From assembly GCF_020524285.1 (NCBI RefSeq), contig NZ_JAIVKX010000017.1, positions 1-64,000 on the forward strand: a stretch of 64,000 nucleotides of DNA. The letters run 5' to 3'. The notes beneath the pieces were generated by a model, which was given only the letters and a program-made list of their open reading frames with translations, was not told the origin of the DNA and did not search any database. The stretch is from Alloyangia pacifica. Lineage in GTDB: Bacteria > Pseudomonadota > Alphaproteobacteria > Rhodobacterales > Rhodobacteraceae. This document shows positions 8,772-15,761 of this stretch, piece after piece (positions within the stretch are counted from its first letter, which is position 1; the number at the start of each line of letters is the position of its first letter). The position numbers and the translations under genes are program-made.

Positions 8772-9335
8772 TCAGCTCTCTTTCACGTAGTCGCGACCAT
8801 TGGCGTGTCCGAGCATCCCGAAGGCCTGCCCGCTGATTGTCACTGTGCGCTTGACGTATCCGCCCCAATAGTTGGGGTCTCCGCCATCTTTGAAGCGCAG
8901 AATGCCCTCCCTGATGTGGATCTCGATCTCCTGCCAGTTCAGGGTGATCGCGATTTGTGAGAGTATGCACTGCTTGCGAAACTCCTTCTCTTCATCGCTC
9001 GCATTCTCGTCGTACGTGAGGATGGTCTCCACGACGGCGCAGATTTCCTTGCCAGCGATGACCCGATCCTCACTTTGCAGGCCACCAGGGTAGCCCGCGC
9101 GCGACATCTCGAAGTACTTGTGAACTTCAATTGCGGCGTTCTTGATCTTCGGGGCGATCGCCACCGCGAGGAAGAGCTTCACGATGTGCTCGACCTCTAC
9201 GTGAGCGATTGCCCGGCCTCGGCTCTTGGGAAGGTCGCCTGAATCAATGAGCGCTCTGGCGTATGCGTTCACTGTTTCAGGCTTCACTCCCATGATTTCG
9301 GAAATATCTTCGACAAGTTCTGCAACAGTCGCCAT
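8772..9335 (-). CDS. Putative DNA-binding regulator, family not recognised
   Basis: The product has 187 residues. Its first 45 residues (VAELVEDISEIMGVKPETVN, then YARALIDSGDLPKSRGRA) look like a helix-turn-helix that recognises phage or plasmid DNA. The rest is mixed alpha/beta with no motif I know. It ends 3 bases before the AlpA-like gene and so belongs to the same operon. An imperfect palindrome lies just upstream of its start (9354-9372). It could be the element's master regulator, but this is inference from position and the N-terminal fold. Confidence 0.55.
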   Translation of the reverse strand: MATVAELVEDISEIMGVKPETVNAYARALIDSGDLPKSRGRAIAHVEVEHIVKLFLAVAIAPKIKNAAIEVHKYFEMSRAGYPGGLQSEDRVIAGKEICAVVETILTYDENASDEEKEFRKQCILSQIAITLNWQEIEIHIREGILRFKDGGDPNYWGGYVKRTVTISGQAFGMLGHANGRDYVKES

Positions 9336-9353
9336 GTCTGCCTCTCTGGTTTA

Positions 9354-9372
9354 GATTTAGAATTACCAAATC
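9354..9372. promoter_or_regulatory. Imperfect palindrome upstream of the 187-residue regulator
   Basis: GATTTAGAATTACCAAATC has 9-base arms with two mismatches. It lies 18 bases before the start at 9335, inside an AT-rich stretch with further CCAAATC repeats. It is a plausible operator; the binding protein is unknown. Confidence 0.35.
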
Positions 9373-9428
9373 CAAATCCAAAAGCAAGGCGCTTTCTTGC
9401 TTCTGCAGTAAATTTCCGGATGCTTCAC

Positions 9429-9608
9429 TCATTTGAGTGACTCCACGTCTGGGAGAACGGAGTCGAGCAGTTCCTCGGCGAGCTCGAGGGACGACGTTCT
9501 GAAGCGCCGGTTTGGGAACATCGCGTCCCCATTGTATAGGCTGTCGGATGCAAGGATGTGATCTTGCAGGATGGCGATTACGGCGCAGAGCTTGTCGTGA
9601 GGGGTCAT
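9429..9608 (-). CDS. Small hypothetical protein (59 residues)
   Basis: The frame starts MTPHDKLCAVIAILQDHILA and ends DSVLPDVESLK. Its ATG at 9608 overlaps the stop of the upstream gene (ATGA junction), which supports translation. The product is probably a helical, acidic cytoplasmic protein. No family is recognised. Confidence 0.55.
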   Translation of the reverse strand: MTPHDKLCAVIAILQDHILASDSLYNGDAMFPNRRFRTSSLELAEELLDSVLPDVESLK

Positions 9609-9844
9609 GCTGCGTTTTCCTTGCTGTCGAGGGCCTTGCGGAGTGCAGAGGTGGCACGCTCGGCCTCATTCTGCTTCTCGATGATGATCGATCGAAGTAG
9701 GTCCAGCGCATGCCGGCCGTCTCCCGCTACCACTTCTTCGGTGTTGGCGACGATCAGTGCCTCCTGTGCCCAGAGAAGAGCTCCAACGTCGCTGATGGCT
9801 TCTTCTACCCGCTCAAGGCACTCTCTGTGCTGAATGGCGATCAT
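9605..9844 (-). CDS. Small hypothetical helical protein (79 residues)
   Basis: The sequence is almost entirely helix-forming (ECLERVEEAISDVGALLWAQ, then LLRSIIIEKQNEAERATSAL). It overlaps both neighbours through ATGA junctions (9844 with the upstream stop, 9605 with the next start), so three small genes form one coupled operon of element 1. It resembles the small accessory proteins common in phage and satellite early operons. No function can be assigned. Confidence 0.55.
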   Translation of the reverse strand: MIAIQHRECLERVEEAISDVGALLWAQEALIVANTEEVVAGDGRHALDLLRSIIIEKQNEAERATSALRKALDSKENAA

Positions 9845-10035
9845 ACTGCACCGCCTATCTGCCGAAGGGCATCACTCAGGTAGCCGCGTGCCTCGCTGAT
9901 TGTGCGCTGGCAGGGAGACGGCACCGAGACCGCATCAAGTGCCAGGGCGATGTTGTCGTGCAGCTCGTGGAGAGTGCAGGTAGGCAAGGCGATACCGTTC
10001 CCGCTTGCGGGTGCATTTCTCATGATGGTCTCCAT
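9841..10035 (-). CDS. Small hypothetical protein (64 residues), first gene of a coupled trio
   Basis: The predicted product begins METIMRNAPASGNG; an alternative start is the fifth residue. It contains a probable helical segment (HELHDNIALALDAV). It is divergent from the XRE gene at 10108, so the roughly 70-base gap probably holds a two-way regulatory region. No family is recognised. Confidence 0.5.
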   Translation of the reverse strand: METIMRNAPASGNGIALPTCTLHELHDNIALALDAVSVPSPCQRTISEARGYLSDALRQIGGAV

Positions 10036-10107
10036 TGATATTGGAACGCTTGAATGATAGCCTGCATATCAAAGCAGCCAGCAGCGATCAATAGAAAATC
10101 AAACGAT

Positions 10108-10353
10108 ATGCAAACAATCATTCCGGAGCAAATCCGCGCAGCGCGAGCGATGCTGAAGATCACGGCTCAAGAGCTTGCGGATGCCGCCCGTATTGGGGTC
10201 GCTACAGTAAGGCGTGCTGAGCTCGCCGCCGGGGAGTCCAACCACTCTAAGCTCGTGGATTTTGCTTTGCGCCAGGCTCTCGAGGGTATGGGAGTGGACT
10301 TCATCCCAGAGACCGACGATTTCGGTCCGGGTGTGCGCTTGAGGAAGGCTTGA
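10108..10353 (+). CDS. Small XRE-family helix-turn-helix regulator
   Basis: The product has 81 residues from the ATG at 10108; an upstream in-frame start at 10054 would overlap the promoter region. The HTH is clear: QIRAARAMLKITAQELADAA, then IGVATVRRAELAAGE. It and the next gene are the only rightward genes of element 1 and face a leftward operon, which is the layout of a phage or satellite repressor at a divergent control region. The small size would also fit the antitoxin of a pair with the next gene. Confidence 0.75.
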   Translation: MQTIIPEQIRAARAMLKITAQELADAARIGVATVRRAELAAGESNHSKLVDFALRQALEGMGVDFIPETDDFGPGVRLRKA

Positions 10354-10354
10354 T

Positions 10355-10579
10355 ATGGCGTTCCCTGATCATAGAGATCGGATACAGAGATTGATCGACG
10401 CGCTGGAGCCCGGCAGCGGCTTCGAACTCAAGACGCTCATCGGACAAGAGTGGCCGCTGGACGAAGACCCGCGGAATTTCGGGAAATGGTTCAAGGCTGA
10501 AGTCTTGGGTGGTCGGTTCGCGAATGTTCGCTACAACGGCGGAAAAACGGACAATCACCGAATTTACACGCGCATTTAG
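10355..10579 (+). CDS. DUF1413-like small protein
   Basis: The product has 74 residues, with the core GSGFELKTLIGQEWPLDED followed by GKWFKAEVLGGRFANVRYNG and a terminal NHRIYTR. This matches my memory of DUF1413 proteins, whose function is unknown. It starts 1 base after the XRE stop, so the two are co-transcribed and coupled. A strong terminator follows at 10586. A regulator/partner or antitoxin/toxin relation is possible but unproven. Confidence 0.6.
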   Translation: MAFPDHRDRIQRLIDALEPGSGFELKTLIGQEWPLDEDPRNFGKWFKAEVLGGRFANVRYNGGKTDNHRIYTRI

Positions 10580-10585
10580 GGGAGA

Positions 10586-10612
10586 CTTAGGGCGCCGCGA
10601 TGGCGCCCTAAG
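10586..10612. terminator. Bidirectional hairpin terminator
   Basis: A perfect 11-bp stem (CTTAGGGCGCC and its complement) with a 5-base loop lies between the convergent genes ending at 10579 and 10637. Confidence 0.75.
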
Positions 10613-10636
10613 CTGGTAGCGTGGCCCGGTCTACCC

Positions 10637-10846
10637 CTATCTCTCTTCGGATACCTGCCGCTGCGTGCGCATCTGGCGTTCGAGGCTGGTTAGGCGTGCG
10701 TCGAGTCGCAGCGTGTAGTTCAGGAGGGGCAACATTGCCTTCAGCGCTTCGTTGACAGTCACCTGATCAGCGCCTGACGCCTGAAGCGCCTGCACCACCT
10801 CCCCGAGAGGGGCAGAAACCCTTTTCATCGCTTCATCGGTCCTCAT
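10637..10846 (-). CDS. Small hypothetical protein (69 residues), last gene of the structural operon
   Basis: The preferred start is the ATG at 10846 (MRTDEAMKRVSAPLGEVVQ), overlapping the upstream stop at 10833. The C-terminal half (LRLDARLTSLERQMRTQRQ) is a predicted coiled coil. It lies just downstream of the capsid gene, where phages often keep small capsid-accessory or connector genes; this one matches no family I know. Confidence 0.5.
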   Translation of the reverse strand: MRTDEAMKRVSAPLGEVVQALQASGADQVTVNEALKAMLPLLNYTLRLDARLTSLERQMRTQRQVSEER

Positions 10847-10985
10847 GGCCGGCCTCCAGCTGCTTGATGCGCTCATGTCCAGCGCGGACTTCAGCTTCCA
10901 GAGCCTCAATGCGCCGCTCCAAGGGGCGCATTGAGGTCTTCACGATCGCGGCAAGCTCTTCGCCGAAGACTTTCGCGTCAATCAT
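10833..10985 (-). CDS. Small coiled-coil protein (50 residues)
   Basis: The sequence begins MIDAKVFGEELAAIVKTSM and continues as a heptad-rich helix (LERRIEALEAEVRAGHERIK). The ATG at 10985 overlaps the capsid stop codon (ATGA), so it is coupled to capsid translation. It might be a capsid-size or scaffold-like factor of a satellite, but only its position supports that. Confidence 0.5.
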   Translation of the reverse strand: MIDAKVFGEELAAIVKTSMRPLERRIEALEAEVRAGHERIKQLEAGHEDR

Positions 10986-12520
10986 GCCGACACCGTGGCG
11001 GGCTGGATCTCGATGTAGGCCACGCCGTCGGTGCGGATCGCTTCGCACGCCAGGTAAGCCACGACCTTGACCGCGATCGAGTTGGACTGCCACAGGCTGA
11101 CCTGCGTCGTGGCGGTGCCATCGATCGAGTTGTTGGTCGGACTGTCGAGCAGCTCGACGGTGCCCGCGTTCGAGGCCTCGATCTCGATGGTGTCCACCGC
11201 GCCCACGAAGCTCTGAGCGTTGACCACGGCGAAGATCATGCCGCTCAGCCCCTCGGTGATGATCGCCGGGCGGCCGAGGAAGGTGCCATCCCACGGGTTG
11301 AAGTCATCCGGGGCGTCCTGCAGTGCGCTGAGATAGTTCGCCGCCTGGACCGAGAACGTGAAGTATGCGCGGTCGGTGGCGCGGGTGATCACTGCGGCAA
11401 GAGCTTCCCGCACAGCAGCGAGGATATCCGCCGCGTCCGCGCCCCCGTCGAGCGAGAGGGTCGCGCTGTCCATCAGGCGGGCGAAGAGCTCGACATCGCT
11501 CGCCTTGGCCACCGCGGCGCGCAGCTGCCCGTTCAGGAAGGCTTGCCCGGCTGGGGAGATGTTGCGCACCAGGTCTTCGGTCACCGCGAAGGCGCCGCCG
11601 ATCTTGAAGCTGTCCACGCTGGTCCGGTTGAGGTCGAACCCCTGAATGGGGACTGGTGCGCCTTCGCCGACTACCTGCGCCGTCATGTCGGCATCAGGAA
11701 GATACACCGCGGTGCGTAGGGGAAGCTGATAGGTCGCGCGATCGGCGATCATGCGTAGCAGCACTGAGGTTTCCGAGGCTTGAGAGATGAATGCCTGCAC
11801 CTCCGAACCACCAGCCGCAAGCCCGGTCTGCGATGCGTTGCCCTCTGCGACGGCTTTGAGGCGACGCACGATCTCATCCGGCGCGCCGAGTTTTGCAGCC
11901 AATTCGTCGAGGCTGCCGGGTTGAAGCTGGCGGTATGCCTTTGCGCGCGCGAGCCACTGGAGTGTCGCGCCCTTGCCGATGACGTCGGACGATGTCGGTT
12001 TCTGATGAATGGACACGGACTTTTCCTTTCGGGTTTCCTTGATGGGATGAATGCGCAGCGTGGAAACCGGCTGCGCAGAGTAGTGCTTGATGTTGCTGAT
12101 GGTGGCGCCTGCGTTGGCGGGCACGGCGCATACGCTCAGCTCGTGCCAATCCCACCTGGTGAAGCGGTAGCCGCCATCGGGCAGGGGATCGCGCTCGAGG
12201 GGCATGAAGCCGACCGAGAGGCCGCGCAGCGCGCCGGCCTTGATCAGGGCCCACACCTCGCGGATGCGCTCAGAGGCGTCGATTGCCAACTTCGCCACCA
12301 CACGGATTCCATCCGGGACAACCTTCACCTCGGTGACGGCGCCGATCGGCTGGTTGTGGTCGTGGGAGAAGAGCAGGGGGATCGGCAGCGAGTAGGAGGC
12401 GCCGAACGGCTCCACCACATCGCCTACACGGTCGGTCTGGGGGGTACTGGCGAGACCGATGATGATCCCGGTTTCCTCGTCGGCGCTCTTGATCTCGAGC
12501 TTGGAGAAGGCCTTCTGCAT
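10982..12520 (-). CDS. HK97-family prohead protease fused to major capsid protein
   Basis: This 512-residue fusion should build the shell of a capsid and process it. Residues about 1-165 are a caudoviral prohead protease with candidate catalytic His in FSHDHNQPIG (53/55) and Ser in LSVGF (102), ending DWHELSVCAVPAN. After a linker (about 165-215), residues about 220-510 are an HK97-fold capsid protein (AVTEDLVRNISPAGQAFLNG, then WDGTFLGRPAIITEGL). Protease-capsid fusions occur in some tailed phages. The start has GAGG about 6 bases upstream. In this element the gene follows the tape-measure gene, not a portal gene, which is unusual. Confidence 0.9.
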   Translation of the reverse strand: MQKAFSKLEIKSADEETGIIIGLASTPQTDRVGDVVEPFGASYSLPIPLLFSHDHNQPIGAVTEVKVVPDGIRVVAKLAIDASERIREVWALIKAGALRGLSVGFMPLERDPLPDGGYRFTRWDWHELSVCAVPANAGATISNIKHYSAQPVSTLRIHPIKETRKEKSVSIHQKPTSSDVIGKGATLQWLARAKAYRQLQPGSLDELAAKLGAPDEIVRRLKAVAEGNASQTGLAAGGSEVQAFISQASETSVLLRMIADRATYQLPLRTAVYLPDADMTAQVVGEGAPVPIQGFDLNRTSVDSFKIGGAFAVTEDLVRNISPAGQAFLNGQLRAAVAKASDVELFARLMDSATLSLDGGADAADILAAVREALAAVITRATDRAYFTFSVQAANYLSALQDAPDDFNPWDGTFLGRPAIITEGLSGMIFAVVNAQSFVGAVDTIEIEASNAGTVELLDSPTNNSIDGTATTQVSLWQSNSIAVKVVAYLACEAIRTDGVAYIEIQPATVSA

Positions 12521-12680
12521 GGTTGCCTCGTGAATGGTCAGATTTCATTGGATGGGGAGGGCCGAGAGGCCCAACTGTGGGAGAGCAGGGGACACCCCTG
12601 TTTTCCGCGGTGATATTGCGCACGCAGCAGCAAGCCCGGTTTCCGGTGCCAACCTCTGGGAGATGCGATACACCCCCCCC
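12521..12680. other. Short non-coding gap with two hairpins
   Basis: This is the only sizeable gap in the structural operon. It contains GGGCC-gaga-GGCCC (12559-12572) and CAGGGG-aca-CCCCTG followed by TTTT (12586-12604, rightward orientation). The second could stop antisense transcripts or act as a leader structure for the capsid gene. Confidence 0.35.
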
Positions 12681-14828
12681 TCATCGCAGCGGCCTTTCCT
12701 TGTTCGCCTTATAGACGGCGGTGACCGCGTCGGCCTGCATCTGCGGCCGCATGCGCTCCATCTGCTGCGCGATCTGCTCGGCAACCCCAGCCTGAGCGCC
12801 GCGGGCATCGATGCTGATGGGCACGCTGACTGTCGTTGCGCTCGCGCTGCCACCAGTTGCTTTCGAGAGCGCCGCCTGTGCCTGCGGGACGTTCAGGATA
12901 CCGCCGGAGCGTGAGGGCACGAAAACCTCGCTGTTCGGCGTTCCCTCATTCACCAGGTACGGCGAGCCACCTCGGACACCGCCGCCGCCGGCGCGCTGAC
13001 CGAGAATCGAGGAGGCGATGGTGCCGAATAGCCCGCCACCGGTGCTGCCTGCCGCGCCGAATAGGGCGCTGGTGAGGTTCTGCGCCGCGGCCTGCAGCGT
13101 GGCGTCGAGCAGGAAGTTGCGGAGCGCATCGCCGACGCTGCCGCCTGCTGCCGCCGTGCGGAGCAGGCTTTCGGTGAGGCCTTCCACATCGTCGCGCAGA
13201 TTCTTCAGCGCATCGTTCTTCGAGAGGTCCGCCAGCGCCTTCTCGTGCGCCTGGTCGACAAGCTCCATGCCCGCTGCGAACTCGGCGCTCGTAATCTTTC
13301 CTGCAGCCAGAGCTTCGTTGAGCACATTCTGATTGTCGGCGTATTCGCCGGCGACGGCGCGCAGGGGGTCGAGAGAGCGCATCAGGCGGTCATAGGCAGC
13401 TGCGGCCTGCTCGGCCTCTCGTTCCACCCTGTTCGTGCCGCTGGCGCCGGTTTGGCTGGCTCTCGTGCGAGTGCTGGGCAGCTTCGCGGTCTCTTCGAAG
13501 ACCGGATATGGATTGTTCTTCTGCCAGTCGCGCGCAGAACCGCCAAACTGGCGAGGATCAGCACCTCGGCCACCGGACATGTTCGCACCGTGGTACGCAC
13601 GCGCCTGCGCCATGCTCCAGGCATTACCCGCAGCCTCTCGCAAGACGTCGGCGAAGGACTGGGCTTGGTCGATGGCCGCACCGAAGTCGATGTGCTTGAT
13701 CGCGTCCACCACCGAGAAGACCGCATCAGAGAGGGCATATGTCGAGCTCTCGACCTGTTCGACCTTGCCTCTTTGATCCTCCATCAGCACCAAGGTTTCG
13801 GCCAGCTGCTTGATCAGGGCTTCTTCCTCTGCGGTGACTCCGCCGCGCTCGGCCGCAAGCTGTCGCGTCACGTCGATCAGTTGCGACATGGCGGCGATCT
13901 GCGCGTCGAGGTCGCCAGAGGAAGCCGCGAGCTGGTCCTGGTAGAACTGGAACTCGCCCGCCATGCTGCGGATGCCCTTGCGTGCCTCGCCGAAGAAGAA
14001 CTCAAGGTCCGAGAATCCGAAGAACTCGGCGACATCGAGGCGGCGGTCGCCGTCCGTCTCCATGTTGAGCAATTCAGAGATCGAAGCATTGATGCCATCG
14101 ATCTTCCGTTGGGCCTCAGAGCGCGCGATTTGCTCGAGGAGGTCGAGCGTCGCTCGTATCCGGCTGGCTGCCGAGCCGAAGCGGTCCTCCAGCTGCTCTG
14201 TCGACATCATGGCGAGATCGGCGGCGCTGACATAGGCATCGATTGCAGACTGGGCATCCTCGAGGGCGTCTGCGAAGCTCTTGGCCTCCTCGCCTGTGTC
14301 AAGGAAGGCGCCAGCGAGGGGCAAGGTGATTGCAAGGGCTGCGCCGGCCAGCGCGCCCCACGGGCCGAGGAAGCCGAGTACCTGCGAGCCCTGCTGCGCG
14401 AAGGCGGTGAGCGCAGAAGTACCGCTGCCGACCTGCACTGCGAAGTCACCAACCTGATATCCGAGCTGCTGGAATGCCTGCTTGTTGCGGTTCACCGAGG
14501 CGAACACTGTGTTGCCGGTCATCGCGTGGGCGTCTTGGGCAGCGGTGAGCTTGTTCAGGCGAGCCGCGGTCTGGTCGTATTCAGCCTGAACCTTTTCCAG
14601 CAGCTGCGCATGACGCTGCTCGGTGATGGTGCCTTTCCGCAGAGCGGTCGCAAGCTTGTCTGTCTCCTGCTTGTAGCGGATCGTAGCGCGCGCCAGCGGA
14701 TCGTAGCTCTTTTCGAGCTTGGCGATTTCTCGGGCCGACGCCCGCGCGGCCTTATCGTGCGCGTCCTTCTGAAGATCGAGGAGGATTTGAATGCGTTCGG
14801 TAACGTCTGCTGTGGTCTCGGCCATCAC
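12681..14828 (-). CDS. Phage tail tape-measure-like protein
   Basis: This 715-residue protein would set tail length and assist DNA ejection. The N-terminal 130 residues are long coiled-coil helices. A hydrophobic Gly/Ala segment follows (VLGFLGPWGALAGAALAITL, about residues 165-190) after the family-typical GYQVGDFAVQVGSGTSALTA. More helices come next, then a Gly-rich C terminus with YLVNEGTPNSEVFVPSRSGG, common in tape-measure proteins. The start overlaps the small terminase stop. No other tail gene is present in the element, so it would have to act inside a helper phage's tail. An alternative is a tail-like internal protein with another role. Confidence 0.8.
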   Translation of the reverse strand: MMAETTADVTERIQILLDLQKDAHDKAARASAREIAKLEKSYDPLARATIRYKQETDKLATALRKGTITEQRHAQLLEKVQAEYDQTAARLNKLTAAQDAHAMTGNTVFASVNRNKQAFQQLGYQVGDFAVQVGSGTSALTAFAQQGSQVLGFLGPWGALAGAALAITLPLAGAFLDTGEEAKSFADALEDAQSAIDAYVSAADLAMMSTEQLEDRFGSAASRIRATLDLLEQIARSEAQRKIDGINASISELLNMETDGDRRLDVAEFFGFSDLEFFFGEARKGIRSMAGEFQFYQDQLAASSGDLDAQIAAMSQLIDVTRQLAAERGGVTAEEEALIKQLAETLVLMEDQRGKVEQVESSTYALSDAVFSVVDAIKHIDFGAAIDQAQSFADVLREAAGNAWSMAQARAYHGANMSGGRGADPRQFGGSARDWQKNNPYPVFEETAKLPSTRTRASQTGASGTNRVEREAEQAAAAYDRLMRSLDPLRAVAGEYADNQNVLNEALAAGKITSAEFAAGMELVDQAHEKALADLSKNDALKNLRDDVEGLTESLLRTAAAGGSVGDALRNFLLDATLQAAAQNLTSALFGAAGSTGGGLFGTIASSILGQRAGGGGVRGGSPYLVNEGTPNSEVFVPSRSGGILNVPQAQAALSKATGGSASATTVSVPISIDARGAQAGVAEQIAQQMERMRPQMQADAVTAVYKANKERPLR

Positions 14829-15220
14829 TTCACCCCCACTTCAAATTTCGCCCAAGGGTCGATTTCTTCGACCAGCGCGGGCATGTCGTTGACCTTCGAT
14901 CGAGCGGTGGGGGTAGCGCCAAGGGCCGAGAGCTGCTGACGGTACTCCCTGATCATGGCGGCGCTTACGGCGGCCGGGGTGTCCTCGATCAGTGACCGGA
15001 CAATGCTGGCCATTTCGACCATCGCCCGGTCGGCTTCCACAAGCCACGGAAGCTCAACCTTGAACTTGGCCCAAGCGGCGCGTTGCGGCTTGTTGAAGTA
15101 CGTGGGCGCGCGACCCAGGACGGGACCGCCTTGCGGCTCGTTCCGATCGCGGTAGCGCTGAGGGTTCTTTGCTGCGGCGCCGGACAGCACGGCTTTCCTG
15201 AGAGGTGTGCGGTGGGTCAT
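14825..15220 (-). CDS. Small terminase subunit, P27-like
   Basis: The product has 131 residues. A basic N terminus with NPQRYRDRNEP and GPVLGRAPTYFNKPQRAAWA, followed by LVEADRAMVEMASIVRSLI, matches the pattern of P27-type small terminases, which recognise packaging sites. It overlaps the tape-measure start (ATGA). In satellites, a private small terminase redirects a helper's large terminase to the satellite genome, which is the likely role here because no large terminase gene is seen. Confidence 0.7.
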   Translation of the reverse strand: MTHRTPLRKAVLSGAAAKNPQRYRDRNEPQGGPVLGRAPTYFNKPQRAAWAKFKVELPWLVEADRAMVEMASIVRSLIEDTPAAVSAAMIREYRQQLSALGATPTARSKVNDMPALVEEIDPWAKFEVGVK

Positions 15221-15282
15221 TGGTGAATTCCTGACTGTGGATGCGTGCAGAAGACGAGAGAGCCGGTTTCCGGCCTTCGGGG

Positions 15283-15522
15283 TCAGATCGATGGATCACC
15301 CCCCCCGGTGGGCCCCTGCTCCTCGAGGAGCGAAGCGCGTCCGATGATGAATGCAGCGCCGGCCTTGGGGCTCGATGCTCTGGTGAGCCGGAGAAAGGCG
15401 CATGTGAGGAGTATGTCCGCGAACTCGATATCGCTGAGCTGAGACAATTCTGCTTCCACCATCAGGGCCTCAAAGGCGCTGACCAAGTTCGGGGGCATGG
15501 TCTTGATCGGGTGCACTGTCAT
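15283..15522 (-). CDS. Small hypothetical protein (79 residues)
   Basis: The sequence is helical and acidic in the middle (LVSAFEALMVEAELSQLSDI, then EFADILLTCAFLRL). It lies between the replication region and the small terminase. Its ATG at 15522 overlaps the end of an upstream frame by ATGA. No family is recognised. Confidence 0.5.
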   Translation of the reverse strand: MTVHPIKTMPPNLVSAFEALMVEAELSQLSDIEFADILLTCAFLRLTRASSPKAGAAFIIGRASLLEEQGPTGGGDPSI

Positions 15523-15761
15523 GCGAGAGCCTTTCTGGTGGGTCGGCGTCGCGATCGCGCTGACGCCCAGCGCGCGTCGCGAAAAGATGGATTCTTCGGA
15601 TCGTGGGGATTGGGAATTCGGGCGCCCTCTGCGACAGCCCTGGGCACCGTTACCAACGTTACCGCCCTATAGGGCGCGGTAACGTTGGTAACGCCGGAAT
15701 GACCGTTACCGATTTCGATTTGGTAACGCGTGGTAACGCCGGTAACGCTCATTCGTCGCAC
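15519..15761 (-). CDS. Possible 80-residue protein encoded across the GGTAAC repeat cluster
   Basis: The frame starts 13 bases inside the helicase gene and ends in an ATGA junction with the next gene, the same coupling used throughout the element. Its N-terminal half is a low-complexity VTGVT/VTNVT pattern dictated by the repeats, and the C terminus is basic (SARSRRRPTRKALA). It may be real and overlap the origin, or the frame may be open by chance. Confidence is low. Confidence 0.3.
   Translation of the reverse strand: MRRMSVTGVTTRYQIEIGNGHSGVTNVTAPYRAVTLVTVPRAVAEGARIPNPHDPKNPSFRDARWASARSRRRPTRKALA
15649..15746. repeat. Cluster of eight GGTAAC/GTTACC sites: candidate replication origin of element 1
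   Basis: GTTACC is at 15649, 15658 and 15705; GGTAAC is at 15678, 15687, 15722, 15732 and 15741. Spacings inside each group are 9 or 10 bases, about one helical turn. 15649-15663 and 15678-15692 form a perfect 15-bp inverted repeat around the palindrome GCCCTATAGGGC. The cluster abuts the end of the RepA-like helicase gene, where phage satellites commonly keep iteron origins. Confidence 0.7.

Noticed and set aside
10054-10107. Upstream start for the XRE gene of element 1
   Set aside because: It would add 18 residues with no ribosome binding site and intrude into the divergent promoter region; the ATG at 10108 directly precedes the HTH domain.
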